Assembly (NCBI RefSeq): GCF_000176175.1
Contig: NZ_ACZP01000019.1
Coordinates: 18,866 to 82,865, forward strand
From: Vibrio furnissii CIP 102972
GTDB taxonomy: Bacteria; Pseudomonadota; Gammaproteobacteria; Enterobacterales; Vibrionaceae
Length of the DNA: 64,000 bases
Reading direction: 5' to 3'
Each line of letters starts with the position of its first letter. Position 1 is the first letter of the stretch. Positions 1-7,923 of the stretch are shown here, piece by piece. Position numbers and translations under genes: made by a program. The notes below the pieces were generated by a model. It worked only from the letters and a program-made list of their open reading frames with translations, was not told the origin of the DNA and did not search any database.

Positions 1-435
1 GTTCACATCAGCAGACGGGACCACTTTTAAGTAAGGGATACCGAGCCAATGCTGTGCTGGATACGGCAAGAAATCAATTGGCACTAAGTCCATGATGTTC
101 ATTAGCAATACCCAACAAAAGATAGTCAGTGCCAGCGGTGCTATTAGCGGATTGCGTCCATGGAAGGTGTCTTTGACGTTGGTATCGACAAATTCAACCA
201 CTATTTCAACAAAACACTGTAGCTTGCCTGGTACACCCGCTGTTGCTTTCTTGGCCACAGAACGGAACACCCAAAGGAAGATCAGTCCAGTAAACAAAGA
301 AAAAAACAGGCTATCGATATGTACGTTCCAGAAACTTGTCTCCTCCGCAACCAGACCTAACTTGTACAACGATAGGTTGGAAAGGTGGTGTTCAATGTAT
401 CCGGACGATGTTAGCGCTTCACCTGGCGCAGCCAT
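1..435 (-). CDS. atpB: F0F1 ATP synthase subunit a (partial, N-terminal part)
   Basis: Membrane subunit a of the F0 motor, which forms the half-channels that pass protons to the c-ring. The 145 codons present begin MAAPGEALTSSGYIEHHL and contain the SLFFSLFTGLIFLWVFRSV membrane segment and the NPLIAPLALTIFCWV / LLMNIMDLVPIDFLP segments typical of subunit a. The gene runs off the left edge, so the C-terminal helices with the essential arginine are missing. It lies 8 bp downstream of atpI, the usual start of the atp operon, transcribed leftward. Confidence 0.95.
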   Translation of the reverse strand, partial: MAAPGEALTSSGYIEHHLSNLSLYKLGLVAEETSFWNVHIDSLFFSLFTGLIFLWVFRSVAKKATAGVPGKLQCFVEIVVEFVDTNVKDTFHGRNPLIAPLALTIFCWVLLMNIMDLVPIDFLPYPAQHWLGIPYLKVVPSADVN

Positions 436-443
436 AACTCATC

Positions 444-833
444 CTATTTTTTGTTGTTAATGAAAAGCACTGGCGCACAGATATTAATACCTAGAGCCAG
501 CAAATAGGTTAGTTTTAGGGGAACAAGTTCCACCTGCATATACATGTAGGCGACAGAGAACAGTGCGATAGTGATGAGGATTTTAAGTGTTTCACCTGTG
601 TAGAAAGAGGCCGTAATTCGCTTTGCAGCACGAGCTCCACTAAACATAAAAGCACACAGCGCAAAAACTGCATTAGCGAAGACAAAAATGCCCCCACCAA
701 TCAGCGCTGAAATTCCCCATTCAGCATTTACGGCAATCGCCATCCCTGCTGCCACAACCATAACCGCGCCGAACTGGATCATTAACAATTGCTTTGCAAG
801 CGCTCGTCCTGGCCTAGCTAACGCAGCTACCAT
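444..833 (-). CDS. atpI: ATP synthase subunit I
   Basis: Small membrane protein (129 aa) that begins the atp operon and is thought to help assemble the c-ring or supply Mg2+; it is not part of the finished enzyme. Four hydrophobic segments are visible: QLLMIQFGAVMVVAAGMAI, WGISALIGGGIFVFANAVFAL, ETLKILITIALFSVAYMY and LTYLLALGINICAPVLF, with a basic loop (GARAAKRI) between the second and third. The length is normal for the family. The ATG at 833 is the only sensible start. It is followed after 8 bp by atpB. Confidence 0.93.
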   Translation of the reverse strand: MVAALARPGRALAKQLLMIQFGAVMVVAAGMAIAVNAEWGISALIGGGIFVFANAVFALCAFMFSGARAAKRITASFYTGETLKILITIALFSVAYMYMQVELVPLKLTYLLALGINICAPVLFINNKK

Positions 834-1020
834 GTATTCGTACCTCTAGTAATGTCCAACACACAACATATTGCTGGAGCCGGAAATTGGCGAAAATTAT
901 ACGGTGACATCAATTGATTGCAATTACAACGCTGCAAAAAGTTACAATTTTGTTTACACACCGACATATTTCGCTAAAGAAATCTTATTTTTCACAATTG
1001 ATTTAAATCAATTATCTCAC

Positions 1021-1902
1021 TTAGCCTTGTAGCTTGGCAATTAGTTGCTCGAATTTGTGAGGCTCATCAAGACTTATCGTGACTTTTGACTTTCCGCTTT
1101 TTGAACGGACGATTGACACTTTTGCCCCGAGTTTTTCACTCAGATTTTGTGACATTTGTTGTATTTCTACGTCTTCTGGCACATTTTTTACATCAGAGTC
1201 CTCTGAGAGGCATTTTTTTACGAGTTGTTCGGTTTGGCGCACCGTCAGTTGTTTCTTCGCGACCCGAGCAGCCACTTCAATTTGCTGTTCACCGTCGAGC
1301 ATCAACAACGCGCGAGCATGGCCCATTTCTAACTGACGCGTCTCCACCAAACGTTTCACGCTGTCGTCCAGCTGGTTCAAACGCAGCAAGTTACTCACCG
1401 TGGCGCGCGACTTACCGATCACATCCGCAACTTGTTGATGAGTCAGTTTGAATTCATCCTGCAAGCGTTCTAGCGCTTGTGCCTCTTCGATCACATTCAG
1501 ATCTTCACGCTGAATATTTTCGATCAACGCCATGGCGATCGCCGCACGATCGTCGACGCGCTTCACCAAACACGGCACTTGCTTGAGGCCGGCTTGACGC
1601 GCCGCTCGCCAGCGACGTTCACCGGCAATAATTTCGTAACCACCCAACGCCAGTGGACGCACCACGATCGGCTGAATGATGCCTTGAGATTGAATGGAGG
1701 CAGACAGTTCTTCCAGCGCCTCCGGCGACATATCTTTACGGGGTTGGTACATACCCGGCTTCAGGTTGGTGATCACAAGATCGGTCAACTCACCCTCGCT
1801 AGACATAGCTTGGCTTTGAGAGGCCACGTGTTGTTTCTCACGAGCCAGAGAGCTGGTGGACAGCAGTGCGTCCAGCCCTTTTCCTAAACCACGTTTAGTC
1901 AT
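1021..1902 (-). CDS. parB: Chromosome partitioning protein ParB
   Basis: CTP-dependent DNA clamp that loads at parS sites and, with ParA, segregates the origin. It has 293 aa from the ATG at 1902, which has an AGGA ribosome-binding site about 9 bp upstream; a GTG six bases further up is too close to that site. The N-terminus MTKRGLGKGLDALL is typical, followed by the ParB/Srx domain with the CTP-binding GERRWRAA motif (about 94-101), ENIQREDLN, a helix-turn-helix near 150-175 and a C-terminal dimerisation domain. It follows parA by 23 bp in the same operon. A parS candidate is at 16700-16715. Confidence 0.97.
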   Translation of the reverse strand: MTKRGLGKGLDALLSTSSLAREKQHVASQSQAMSSEGELTDLVITNLKPGMYQPRKDMSPEALEELSASIQSQGIIQPIVVRPLALGGYEIIAGERRWRAARQAGLKQVPCLVKRVDDRAAIAMALIENIQREDLNVIEEAQALERLQDEFKLTHQQVADVIGKSRATVSNLLRLNQLDDSVKRLVETRQLEMGHARALLMLDGEQQIEVAARVAKKQLTVRQTEQLVKKCLSEDSDVKNVPEDVEIQQMSQNLSEKLGAKVSIVRSKSGKSKVTISLDEPHKFEQLIAKLQG

Positions 1903-1925
1903 GCACACGAATCCTTTAGTTGGTG

Positions 1926-2699
1926 TTATGCGGGTACTTCTTCACGACGTAACATTTCGCCTGCCAACGCGAGATACGCTTTGGCTCCGGCCGAATACTT
2001 GTCGTAATACATGGCAGGTTTGCCATGACTTGGCGCCTCAGCGAGGCGAACGTTGCGAGGGATAACTGTGCGGTACACCTTGTTGCCAAAGTGTTTTTTT
2101 AATTGATCAGAAACTTCGTTAGCGAGTCGGTTGCGTGGATCGTACATGGTACGAAGCAGACCTTCGATCTTCAGATTGTCATTCACCACCGCAGCTAACT
2201 TACTGATGGTATCCATTAACGCCGTTAAACCTTCCAAGGCAAAGTACTCGCATTGCATCGGTACTAAAACCGAATCGGCTGCCGCCATCGCATTGATTGT
2301 AAGGAGGTTTAAAGAAGGAGGACAATCGATAAAGATGAAATCATAGTTATCACGAACTGACGCGAGAGCGTTCTTCAAACGCACCTCACGCGCAAACACT
2401 TCCATCAGTTTGATCTCGGCTGCCGTCACGTCGCCATTGGCTGCAATCAGGTCGTAATGACCTGTGGTCTTACGACACACCACTTCTTCAAATGGGGCTT
2501 CTTCGACCAACAGCTCGTACGCAGTGGCATCAACCTGATATTTATCCACACCGCTGGCCATGGTTGCATTGCCTTGCGGGTCGAGATCAATCACCAGCAC
2601 TTTGCGTTTGGTGGCCGCCATTGAGGCCGCCAAATTAATACAAGTTGTTGTTTTTCCTACGCCACCCTTCTGGTTAGCGATCGCTACGATTTTACCCAC
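1926..2699 (-). CDS. parA: Chromosome partitioning ATPase ParA (Soj/MinD family)
   Basis: ATPase that binds DNA non-specifically and pulls the ParB-parS complex to the cell pole. It has 257 aa with the deviant Walker A KGGVGKTT at residues 11-18, the A' motif VIDLDPQGN near 36-44 and the Walker B FIFIDCPPSL. The start codon is GTG at 2699 with a GAGG ribosome-binding site about 8 bp upstream. It sits between rsmG (15-bp gap) and parB, so mnmG-rsmG-parA-parB form one leftward transcription unit next to oriC, the ancestral arrangement. Confidence 0.97.
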   Translation of the reverse strand: MGKIVAIANQKGGVGKTTTCINLAASMAATKRKVLVIDLDPQGNATMASGVDKYQVDATAYELLVEEAPFEEVVCRKTTGHYDLIAANGDVTAAEIKLMEVFAREVRLKNALASVRDNYDFIFIDCPPSLNLLTINAMAAADSVLVPMQCEYFALEGLTALMDTISKLAAVVNDNLKIEGLLRTMYDPRNRLANEVSDQLKKHFGNKVYRTVIPRNVRLAEAPSHGKPAMYYDKYSAGAKAYLALAGEMLRREEVPA

Positions 2700-2714
2700 G
2701 GTCGTGCCTCGTTA

Positions 2715-3350
2715 TTATCCCTTGCGCGATAAGATTACAAGATGACGCTCACCTTCCAACTCAGGAACTTTCAAAGCTTTGATATCGATCACAGAACACC
2801 ATTCCGGCAGCTGTTCAATCTCATCTTGCGGTAATTGCCCTTTCAGCGCTAAGAAGACACCGGTTTTAGCACGCGGTAAGTGATGGCACCACTCCACCAT
2901 GTCCGTGATGGAAGCAAACGCACGACTCAACACACCGTCAAAACCGTCTTCACCACCGTCAAACTCTTCCACGCGGCTCTGAACCGGCGTGACATTGGTG
3001 ATGTTCAGTTCATGCAAGACCTGTTTGATAAAGCGAATCCGCTTGCCCAAACTATCCAGCAAAACAAAGCTCTTGGTCGGGTTCATGATCGCCAAAGGAA
3101 TCCCCGGCAGACCTGGCCCCGTCCCAACATCAATAAAACGCTCCCCCACCAACAGCGGGCTCACCACAATACTATCCATAATGTGCTTCACGAGCATGTC
3201 AGACGTGTCGCGTACGGATGTCAGATTATAGGCTTTGTTCCATTTGTTGAGCAGCTCGACATAACCAACCAGCTGCTCACGTTGACGCTCAGACACGTCA
3301 AGGTCGGTCTGAGCAATCAGGGCATCAAGTTTAACGCGTAGCGAATTCAT
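2715..3350 (-). CDS. rsmG: 16S rRNA (guanine-527-N7)-methyltransferase RsmG
   Basis: Methylates G527 of 16S rRNA using S-adenosylmethionine. It has 211 aa with the family N-terminal helices, the signature NKAYNLTSVRD and the SAM-binding loop DVGTGPGLPGIPLAI at about 70-85. It was formerly gidB. Its ATG overlaps the mnmG stop codon by one base (TAATG), so translation is probably coupled to mnmG. It is followed closely by parA. Confidence 0.97.
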   Translation of the reverse strand: MNSLRVKLDALIAQTDLDVSERQREQLVGYVELLNKWNKAYNLTSVRDTSDMLVKHIMDSIVVSPLLVGERFIDVGTGPGLPGIPLAIMNPTKSFVLLDSLGKRIRFIKQVLHELNITNVTPVQSRVEEFDGGEDGFDGVLSRAFASITDMVEWCHHLPRAKTGVFLALKGQLPQDEIEQLPEWCSVIDIKALKVPELEGERHLVILSRKG

Positions 3351-5245
3351 TACGCGGCTTCTCCTTTCTTGAGTAGGCCGTGTTTTTTCAGGTGCACCAG
3401 CAGAATAGAGATCGCCGCAGGAGTGATTCCCGAAATGCGTGACGCAATACCGATACTTTCCGGTTTCGCGTTATTGAGCTTCATCACCACTTCGTTCGAC
3501 AAGCCTTTGACCGCTTTGTAATCGAGGTCGATAGGCAGTTTGGTGTGCTCATGACGCAGAGATTTTTCGATCTCATCTTGCTGACGCTGAATGTAACCGT
3601 CGTATTTCACCTGAATTTCAACTTGTTCCGCGGCTTCACGATCCTCAAGCGCAGGAGCAAAGGCCGACAACGAAGTCAGCAAGTCGTACGTCATTTCAGG
3701 GCGACGTAGCAGATCTTCACCGCTGGCTTCACGCGACATCGGCGTTTTCAGCAGTGCGTTAAGTGCGTCAACACCGTCAGAATTCGGGTTCATCCAGGTC
3801 TCTTTCAGACGTTGACGTTCGGTTTCCATGTGTTCAATCTTCTGATTGAAACGTGCCCAACGCGCATCGTTGATCAGGCCCAGTTCACGGGCTTTTTCAG
3901 TCAAACGTAGATCGGCATTGTCTTCACGCAGCAGCAAACGGTATTCCGCACGCGATGTGAACATGCGGTACGGTTCTTTGGTGCCCATGGTTGATAAATC
4001 GTCAATCAGCACGCCGACATACGCTTGGTCACGACGTGGGCTCCAGCCCTCTTTGTCTTGACTAAACAAGCTCGCGTTCAGACCCGCCATCAGGCCTTGC
4101 GCTGCCGCTTCTTCGTACCCGGTGGTGCCGTTGATCTGGCCAGCGAAGAACAAACCTTGAATAAACTTGGTTTCAAAGGTCTGTTTTAGATCGCGTGGAT
4201 CAAAGAAATCGTATTCGATCGCATAGCCCGGACGGACAATATGCGCATTCTCAAACCCTTTCATCGAACGCACGATCTGCACTTGCACGTCAAAAGGCAA
4301 ACTGGTTGAGATGCCGTTTGGATACAGTTCTGTGGTTGTCAGACCTTCCGGTTCGATGAAAATTTGGTGGCTGTTTTTATCCGCAAAACGCATGACTTTG
4401 TCTTCAATCGACGGACAGTAACGTGGCCCAATCCCTTCAATCACACCCGCATACATTGGGCTGCGATCGAGGTTGGCACGAATCACGTCATGCGTTTTCT
4501 CATTGGTGTGCGTGATGAAACATGGAATCTGACGCGGATGATGCTCGCGTTTGCCCATGAATGAGAACACCGGTGTTGGATTGTCACCGTGTTGCGCTTC
4601 CAATATCGAGAAATCGACACTATTGGCATCGATGCGAGGTGGAGTGCCGGTTTTCAGACGATCCACGCGGAATGGCAATTCACGCAGACGCTGTGCTAAG
4701 GCGATCGATGGTGGATCGCCTGCGCGGCCACCAGAGAAGTTTTCCAAGCCAATGTGGATCTTTCCGCCCAAGAAGGTGCCCACGGTCAATACAACGGCTT
4801 TGGCGCGGAATTTGAGCCCCATTTGGGTCACCACACCACGCACTTGATCGTTTTCAACGATCAGATCATCCGCCGCTTGTTGGAACAGCGTCAGATTGGG
4901 GGTGTTTTCCAACGTATGGCGAACGTACGCTTTGTACAGTGCACGGTCGGCTTGAGCACGTGTCGCACGTACCGCAGGCCCTTTTGAGGCGTTCAGTGTG
5001 CGAAATTGAATACCCGCATGATCGATGGCTTCTGCCATCAGACCACCCATCGCATCCACTTCTTTAACTAAGTGGCCTTTACCAATACCGCCGATTGCTG
5101 GGTTACAGGACATCTGTCCCAGCGTGTCGATATTGTGAGTGAGAAGTAACGTACGTTGGCCTGTACGAGCGGCTGCGAGCGCGGCTTCCGTTCCTGCGTG
5201 ACCGCCACCAACCACAATGACGTCAAATGTTTCGTGATAAAGCAT
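3350..5245 (-). CDS. mnmG: tRNA uridine 5-carboxymethylaminomethyl modification enzyme MnmG
   Basis: FAD- and NADH-dependent subunit of the MnmEG complex that modifies the wobble uridine (cmnm5U34) of several tRNAs. It has 631 aa, the family length. The N-terminal dinucleotide-binding motif VVGGGHAGTEAA is at about residues 11-22; GGIGKGHLVKEVDAMGG and the C-terminal helical MnmE- and tRNA-binding domain (RISGITPAAISIL) are also present. It was formerly gidA. It is transcribed away from oriC. Its partner MnmE is encoded on the other side of the origin at 6468-7829. Confidence 0.98.
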   Translation of the reverse strand: MLYHETFDVIVVGGGHAGTEAALAAARTGQRTLLLTHNIDTLGQMSCNPAIGGIGKGHLVKEVDAMGGLMAEAIDHAGIQFRTLNASKGPAVRATRAQADRALYKAYVRHTLENTPNLTLFQQAADDLIVENDQVRGVVTQMGLKFRAKAVVLTVGTFLGGKIHIGLENFSGGRAGDPPSIALAQRLRELPFRVDRLKTGTPPRIDANSVDFSILEAQHGDNPTPVFSFMGKREHHPRQIPCFITHTNEKTHDVIRANLDRSPMYAGVIEGIGPRYCPSIEDKVMRFADKNSHQIFIEPEGLTTTELYPNGISTSLPFDVQVQIVRSMKGFENAHIVRPGYAIEYDFFDPRDLKQTFETKFIQGLFFAGQINGTTGYEEAAAQGLMAGLNASLFSQDKEGWSPRRDQAYVGVLIDDLSTMGTKEPYRMFTSRAEYRLLLREDNADLRLTEKARELGLINDARWARFNQKIEHMETERQRLKETWMNPNSDGVDALNALLKTPMSREASGEDLLRRPEMTYDLLTSLSAFAPALEDREAAEQVEIQVKYDGYIQRQQDEIEKSLRHEHTKLPIDLDYKAVKGLSNEVVMKLNNAKPESIGIASRISGITPAAISILLVHLKKHGLLKKGEAA

Positions 5246-5294
5246 GAACGACCTCAGGTATTCATTGAGCGAAGAGATAAAATAAAAGAGACGT

Positions 5295-5323
5295 ATTCTA
5301 CCTTCTTTCCATTGGCTAGAAAA
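5295..5323 (-). promoter_or_regulatory. Candidate mnmG promoter
   Basis: On the minus strand there is a TAGAAT -10 box (5295-5300) and a weak TTTTCT -35 box (5318-5323) with 17 bp between them, about 50 bp upstream of the mnmG start and next to the AT-rich edge of oriC. Transcription from here would load negative supercoils onto the origin, as proposed for E. coli gidA. The assignment rests only on box similarity. Confidence 0.45.
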
Positions 5324-5356
5324 TCGCTTTTCTGCTTTTTTCCATCCCGAGTGTTT

Positions 5357-5613
5357 AACTAAATAATATATAAAGATCTATTTAGAGATCTTTTATTGGA
5401 TCTACTATTAGGATCGACGATCTCTGTGGATAAGTGAAAAATGATCAACGAGATCATGGATCTTCTCTTGATCAGAACATGTGATCATCACCTGATCTGA
5501 TCGAGGATTAGCTGGGATCAAAAATGGCAGTTATTCACAGGGGGTAATTTGGATCTAAGTTGTTATTTGGATAACTATAGGTTGATCACCGGATAAGCGC
5601 AGAGTTATGCACA
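5357..5613. other. oriC: Chromosomal replication origin oriC
   Basis: This is the mnmG-mioC intergenic region and it aligns by eye with E. coli oriC. The left end is an AT-rich unwinding element (about 5357-5412) with repeated GATCTxTT-type 13-mer cores. DnaA boxes are TGTGGATAA at 5425-5433 (R1), TTATTCACA at 5531-5539 (R2), TTTGGATAA at 5566-5574 and TTATGCACA at 5605-5613 (R4). Fifteen GATC sites lie in 5375-5587, far above the one per 256 bp expected by chance, and are targets for Dam and SeqA. The segment after 5433 (GATCAACGAGATC onward) is the probable IHF/Fis spacer. The rest of 5246-5733 holds the mnmG leader and a mioC terminator. Confidence 0.95.
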
Positions 5614-5698
5614 GCCCTTCGCGTGAATCCATACTGCCTTTTTCTGACGAAAGCGTGAAAAAACATTCACAACGGGGCACGTTCCCTTTCTTGAGATT

Positions 5699-5723
5699 GA
5701 AAAAAAGCGACCGATGGCCGCTT
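5699..5723 (-). terminator. Terminator downstream of mioC
   Basis: On the minus strand, AAGCG pairs with CGCTT around a short CC/GG inner stem and is followed by seven U residues. It lies just past the mioC stop, between mioC and oriC, and would limit mioC transcription entering the origin. Confidence 0.7.
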
Positions 5724-5733
5724 CACAGATCGA

Positions 5734-6168
5734 TTAGAACGCTGCAATGCGCTCATTGAGCCACACTTCGGCGGCATCTTCCGGCACGGGATACTCTTGC
5801 ACATCGATGGTAAAGCAGTCCGCCAGCGGTGTTGCCCCAATATCTTCGAGCAAATCAAACGCGTGTTGGCCCGCGGCACAGAACGTGTCATAACTTGAGT
5901 CGCCTATGGCCACCACGGCAAATGTCAGATCGCGGGTGTTGGGGGGGGTGGCTTGTAGCGCCTGAATAAACGGTTGGATGTTGTCTGGGTAATCGCCTGC
6001 GCCGTGCGTCGATGTGATGATCAACCACGTTCCTTGCGCAGGAATCTCTGCCAATTGTGGCTGATTGTGAATCGTGGTCTCTTTTCCCTGCGCCTGCAGC
6101 AAATCGCTGAGGTGATCTCCGACGTATTCTGCGCCGCCTAAGGTACTGCCTGTGATGATGTGAATCAT
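5734..6168 (-). CDS. mioC: Flavodoxin-like protein MioC
   Basis: FMN-binding flavodoxin-type protein; in E. coli it supports biotin synthase activity and its promoter lies beside oriC. The 144-aa protein from the ATG at 6168 begins MIHIITGSTLGGAEYVGD, matching the family start and FMN phosphate loop. A longer upstream open frame carries unrelated sequence, so the internal start was chosen. THGAGDYPDNIQPF and AIGDSSYDTFC form the other FMN loops. It is transcribed toward oriC. Confidence 0.95.
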   Translation of the reverse strand: MIHIITGSTLGGAEYVGDHLSDLLQAQGKETTIHNQPQLAEIPAQGTWLIITSTHGAGDYPDNIQPFIQALQATPPNTRDLTFAVVAIGDSSYDTFCAAGQHAFDLLEDIGATPLADCFTIDVQEYPVPEDAAEVWLNERIAAF

Positions 6169-6244
6169 ATAAAACCCCGAGCTGTTTCGTCTTAAACGAA
6201 AGAAGTGAATAATCGACTTGGGTGAGAAGAATACAGGGGTAAGC

Positions 6245-6253
6245 TGTGGATAG
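6245..6253 (+). promoter_or_regulatory. Possible DnaA box upstream of mioC
   Basis: TGTGGATAG differs from the strong DnaA box TGTGGATAA only in the last base. It lies 77 bp upstream of the mioC start, in the position where E. coli has DnaA boxes repressing mioC. The rest of the 6169-6423 gap shows no gene. Confidence 0.45.
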
Positions 6254-6423
6254 TAAAGGGCAAGATCGTGTCCCCACGCTATCAAGAAAGGATCCTGCCT
6301 GTGCACAAGCTTCTCCACAAGGGGGATCGCGCCTAAGGGATCATACTCGGTCAAAGGTCATGTGGTGCAGGGAAGGCGGGGAAAATGAGTTGACAAAAAG
6401 GCAAAGAAACGCGGGCGTATCAC

Positions 6424-6459
6424 AAAAAAAATAGGCTAAGCGTTGAGTCACGCTTAGCC
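6424..6459 (-). terminator. Terminator of the rpmH-mnmE transcription unit
   Basis: A perfect 9-bp inverted repeat GGCTAAGCG / CGCTTAGCC with an 8-base loop, followed on the minus strand by a run of eight or nine U residues. It starts 8 bp after the mnmE stop codon. Confidence 0.9.
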
Positions 6460-6467
6460 TTCATCAA

Positions 6468-7829
6468 TTACTTGCCGATACAGAATGAGGAGAAGATGCG
6501 CCCGAGTAGGTCGTCTGAACTGAATTCCCCGGTGATCTCATTGAGATGTTGCTGCGCCAGACGCAGCTCTTCTGCCAGAATTTCTCCCGCCATGTAGCCT
6601 TCCAGTTGCTGCTGACCAATGCTCAGGTGTTCTGCGGCACGTTCCAGCGCATCGAGGTGGCGGCGGCGCGCCATAAAGCCGCCTTCTTGATTGCCGGTAA
6701 AGCCCATGCATGCTTTTAAGTGTGAACGCAGCGCATCGACGCCTTCACCGGTTTTCGCCGATAGGCGGATCAGCGTGGGTTGATTCACGTGGCAGATCCC
6801 CAGCGTTTCGCCGGTTTGATCGACTTTATTGCGGATCACGGTCATGCCCATGCTGTCGGGTAGGCGATCGACAAAATCGGGCCAAATGTCTTTGGGATCG
6901 GTGGCGCTGGTGGTGGTACCGTCAACCATAAACAGAACACGGTCCGCTTGCGCGATTTCGTCCCACGCTCGCTCGATGCCAATTTTTTCCACTTCATCCG
7001 ACGCTTCCCGCAAACCGGCGGTGTCGATGATGTGCAGTGGCATACCGTCGATGTGAATGTGTTCACGCAAGACATCGCGCGTGGTGCCGGCAATATCGGT
7101 CACAATCGCAGACTCTTTGCCAGACAGCGCGTTCAGCAGGCTGGATTTCCCGGCGTTCGGACGGCCTGCAATCACCACTTTCATCCCTTCACGCATGATG
7201 GCGCCTTGATTGGCTTCTTGGCGCACCGCGTTGAGGTTGTCGATGATGGCTTGTAGGTCGCCGGAGACTTTGCCGTCGGCAAGAAAGTCGATTTCTTCTT
7301 CCGGAAAATCAATTGCTGCTTCGACGTAGATGCGCAGATGGATCAGCGATTCCACCAGCGTATGGATGCGTTTGGAAAATTGACCCTGCAGCGATTTGAG
7401 CGCCGATTTGGCTGCTTCTTCGGAGCTGGCGTCGATCAAGTCGGCAATCGCTTCCGCTTGTGTCAGGTCCATCTTGTCGTTAAGAAACGCGCGCTCAGAG
7501 AACTCGCCCGGACGCGCCGGACGCACGCCAGGAATCATCAGAATGCGTTTGATGAGCATATCCATGACCACGGGGCCGCCGTGGCCTTGCAGCTCCAGTA
7601 CGTCTTCACCGGTAAACGAGTGCGGGTTTGGGAAGAAGAGCGCGATGCCCTGATCCAGTTCCACCCCCGACTCTGTTTTGAAAGGCAGGTATTCTGCGTA
7701 ACGTGGCTTGAGCGTGCGGCCGGTCACTGCCAGCGCCACTTCCGTGGCTTTGGGACCTGAAACGCGAATAATGCCAACGCCACCACGACCCGGAGCCGTG
7801 GCTTGCGCGACGATAGTATCGGTAGTCAT
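6468..7829 (-). CDS. mnmE: tRNA modification GTPase MnmE
   Basis: Partner of MnmG in wobble-uridine modification of tRNA. It has 453 aa: an N-terminal formyl-tetrahydrofolate-binding domain, helical segments, and an inserted Ras-like G domain with GRPNAGKSS (G1), DTAGLRE (G3) and NKVD (G4). It ends in the invariant C-terminal CIGK, whose cysteine is needed for catalysis. It is also known as trmE or thdF. It is separated from yidC by a terminator-like hairpin at 7881-7906, so it may also have its own promoter. Confidence 0.98.
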   Translation of the reverse strand: MTTDTIVAQATAPGRGGVGIIRVSGPKATEVALAVTGRTLKPRYAEYLPFKTESGVELDQGIALFFPNPHSFTGEDVLELQGHGGPVVMDMLIKRILMIPGVRPARPGEFSERAFLNDKMDLTQAEAIADLIDASSEEAAKSALKSLQGQFSKRIHTLVESLIHLRIYVEAAIDFPEEEIDFLADGKVSGDLQAIIDNLNAVRQEANQGAIMREGMKVVIAGRPNAGKSSLLNALSGKESAIVTDIAGTTRDVLREHIHIDGMPLHIIDTAGLREASDEVEKIGIERAWDEIAQADRVLFMVDGTTTSATDPKDIWPDFVDRLPDSMGMTVIRNKVDQTGETLGICHVNQPTLIRLSAKTGEGVDALRSHLKACMGFTGNQEGGFMARRRHLDALERAAEHLSIGQQQLEGYMAGEILAEELRLAQQHLNEITGEFSSDDLLGRIFSSFCIGK

Positions 7830-7880
7830 AACCTTACCTGTAAAAAAATCGAATTAGCGTCATTGTAATCAGCAAGCAAC

Positions 7881-7906
7881 AAAAAGGCGACCTTTTGGCC
7901 GCCTTT
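7881..7906 (-). terminator. Terminator-like hairpin between yidC and mnmE
   Basis: AAAGGCG and CGCCTTT pair around a 10-base loop, and the minus strand continues with UUUUUGUUG. It lies 17 bp after the yidC stop codon and would attenuate or end transcription coming from yidC. Confidence 0.75.
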
Positions 7907-7923
7907 GCTGATTCGCTTCGTGC

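Noticed and set aside
1815..1840. CACGTG near the start of parB as a parS site
   Set aside because: Flanks (GGCCACGTGTTG) lack the TGTTTC/GAAACA arms.
5734..6354. 206-codon frame that contains mioC
   Set aside because: The extra 62 N-terminal codons are outside the flavodoxin fold; the internal ATG at 6168 gives the family start.
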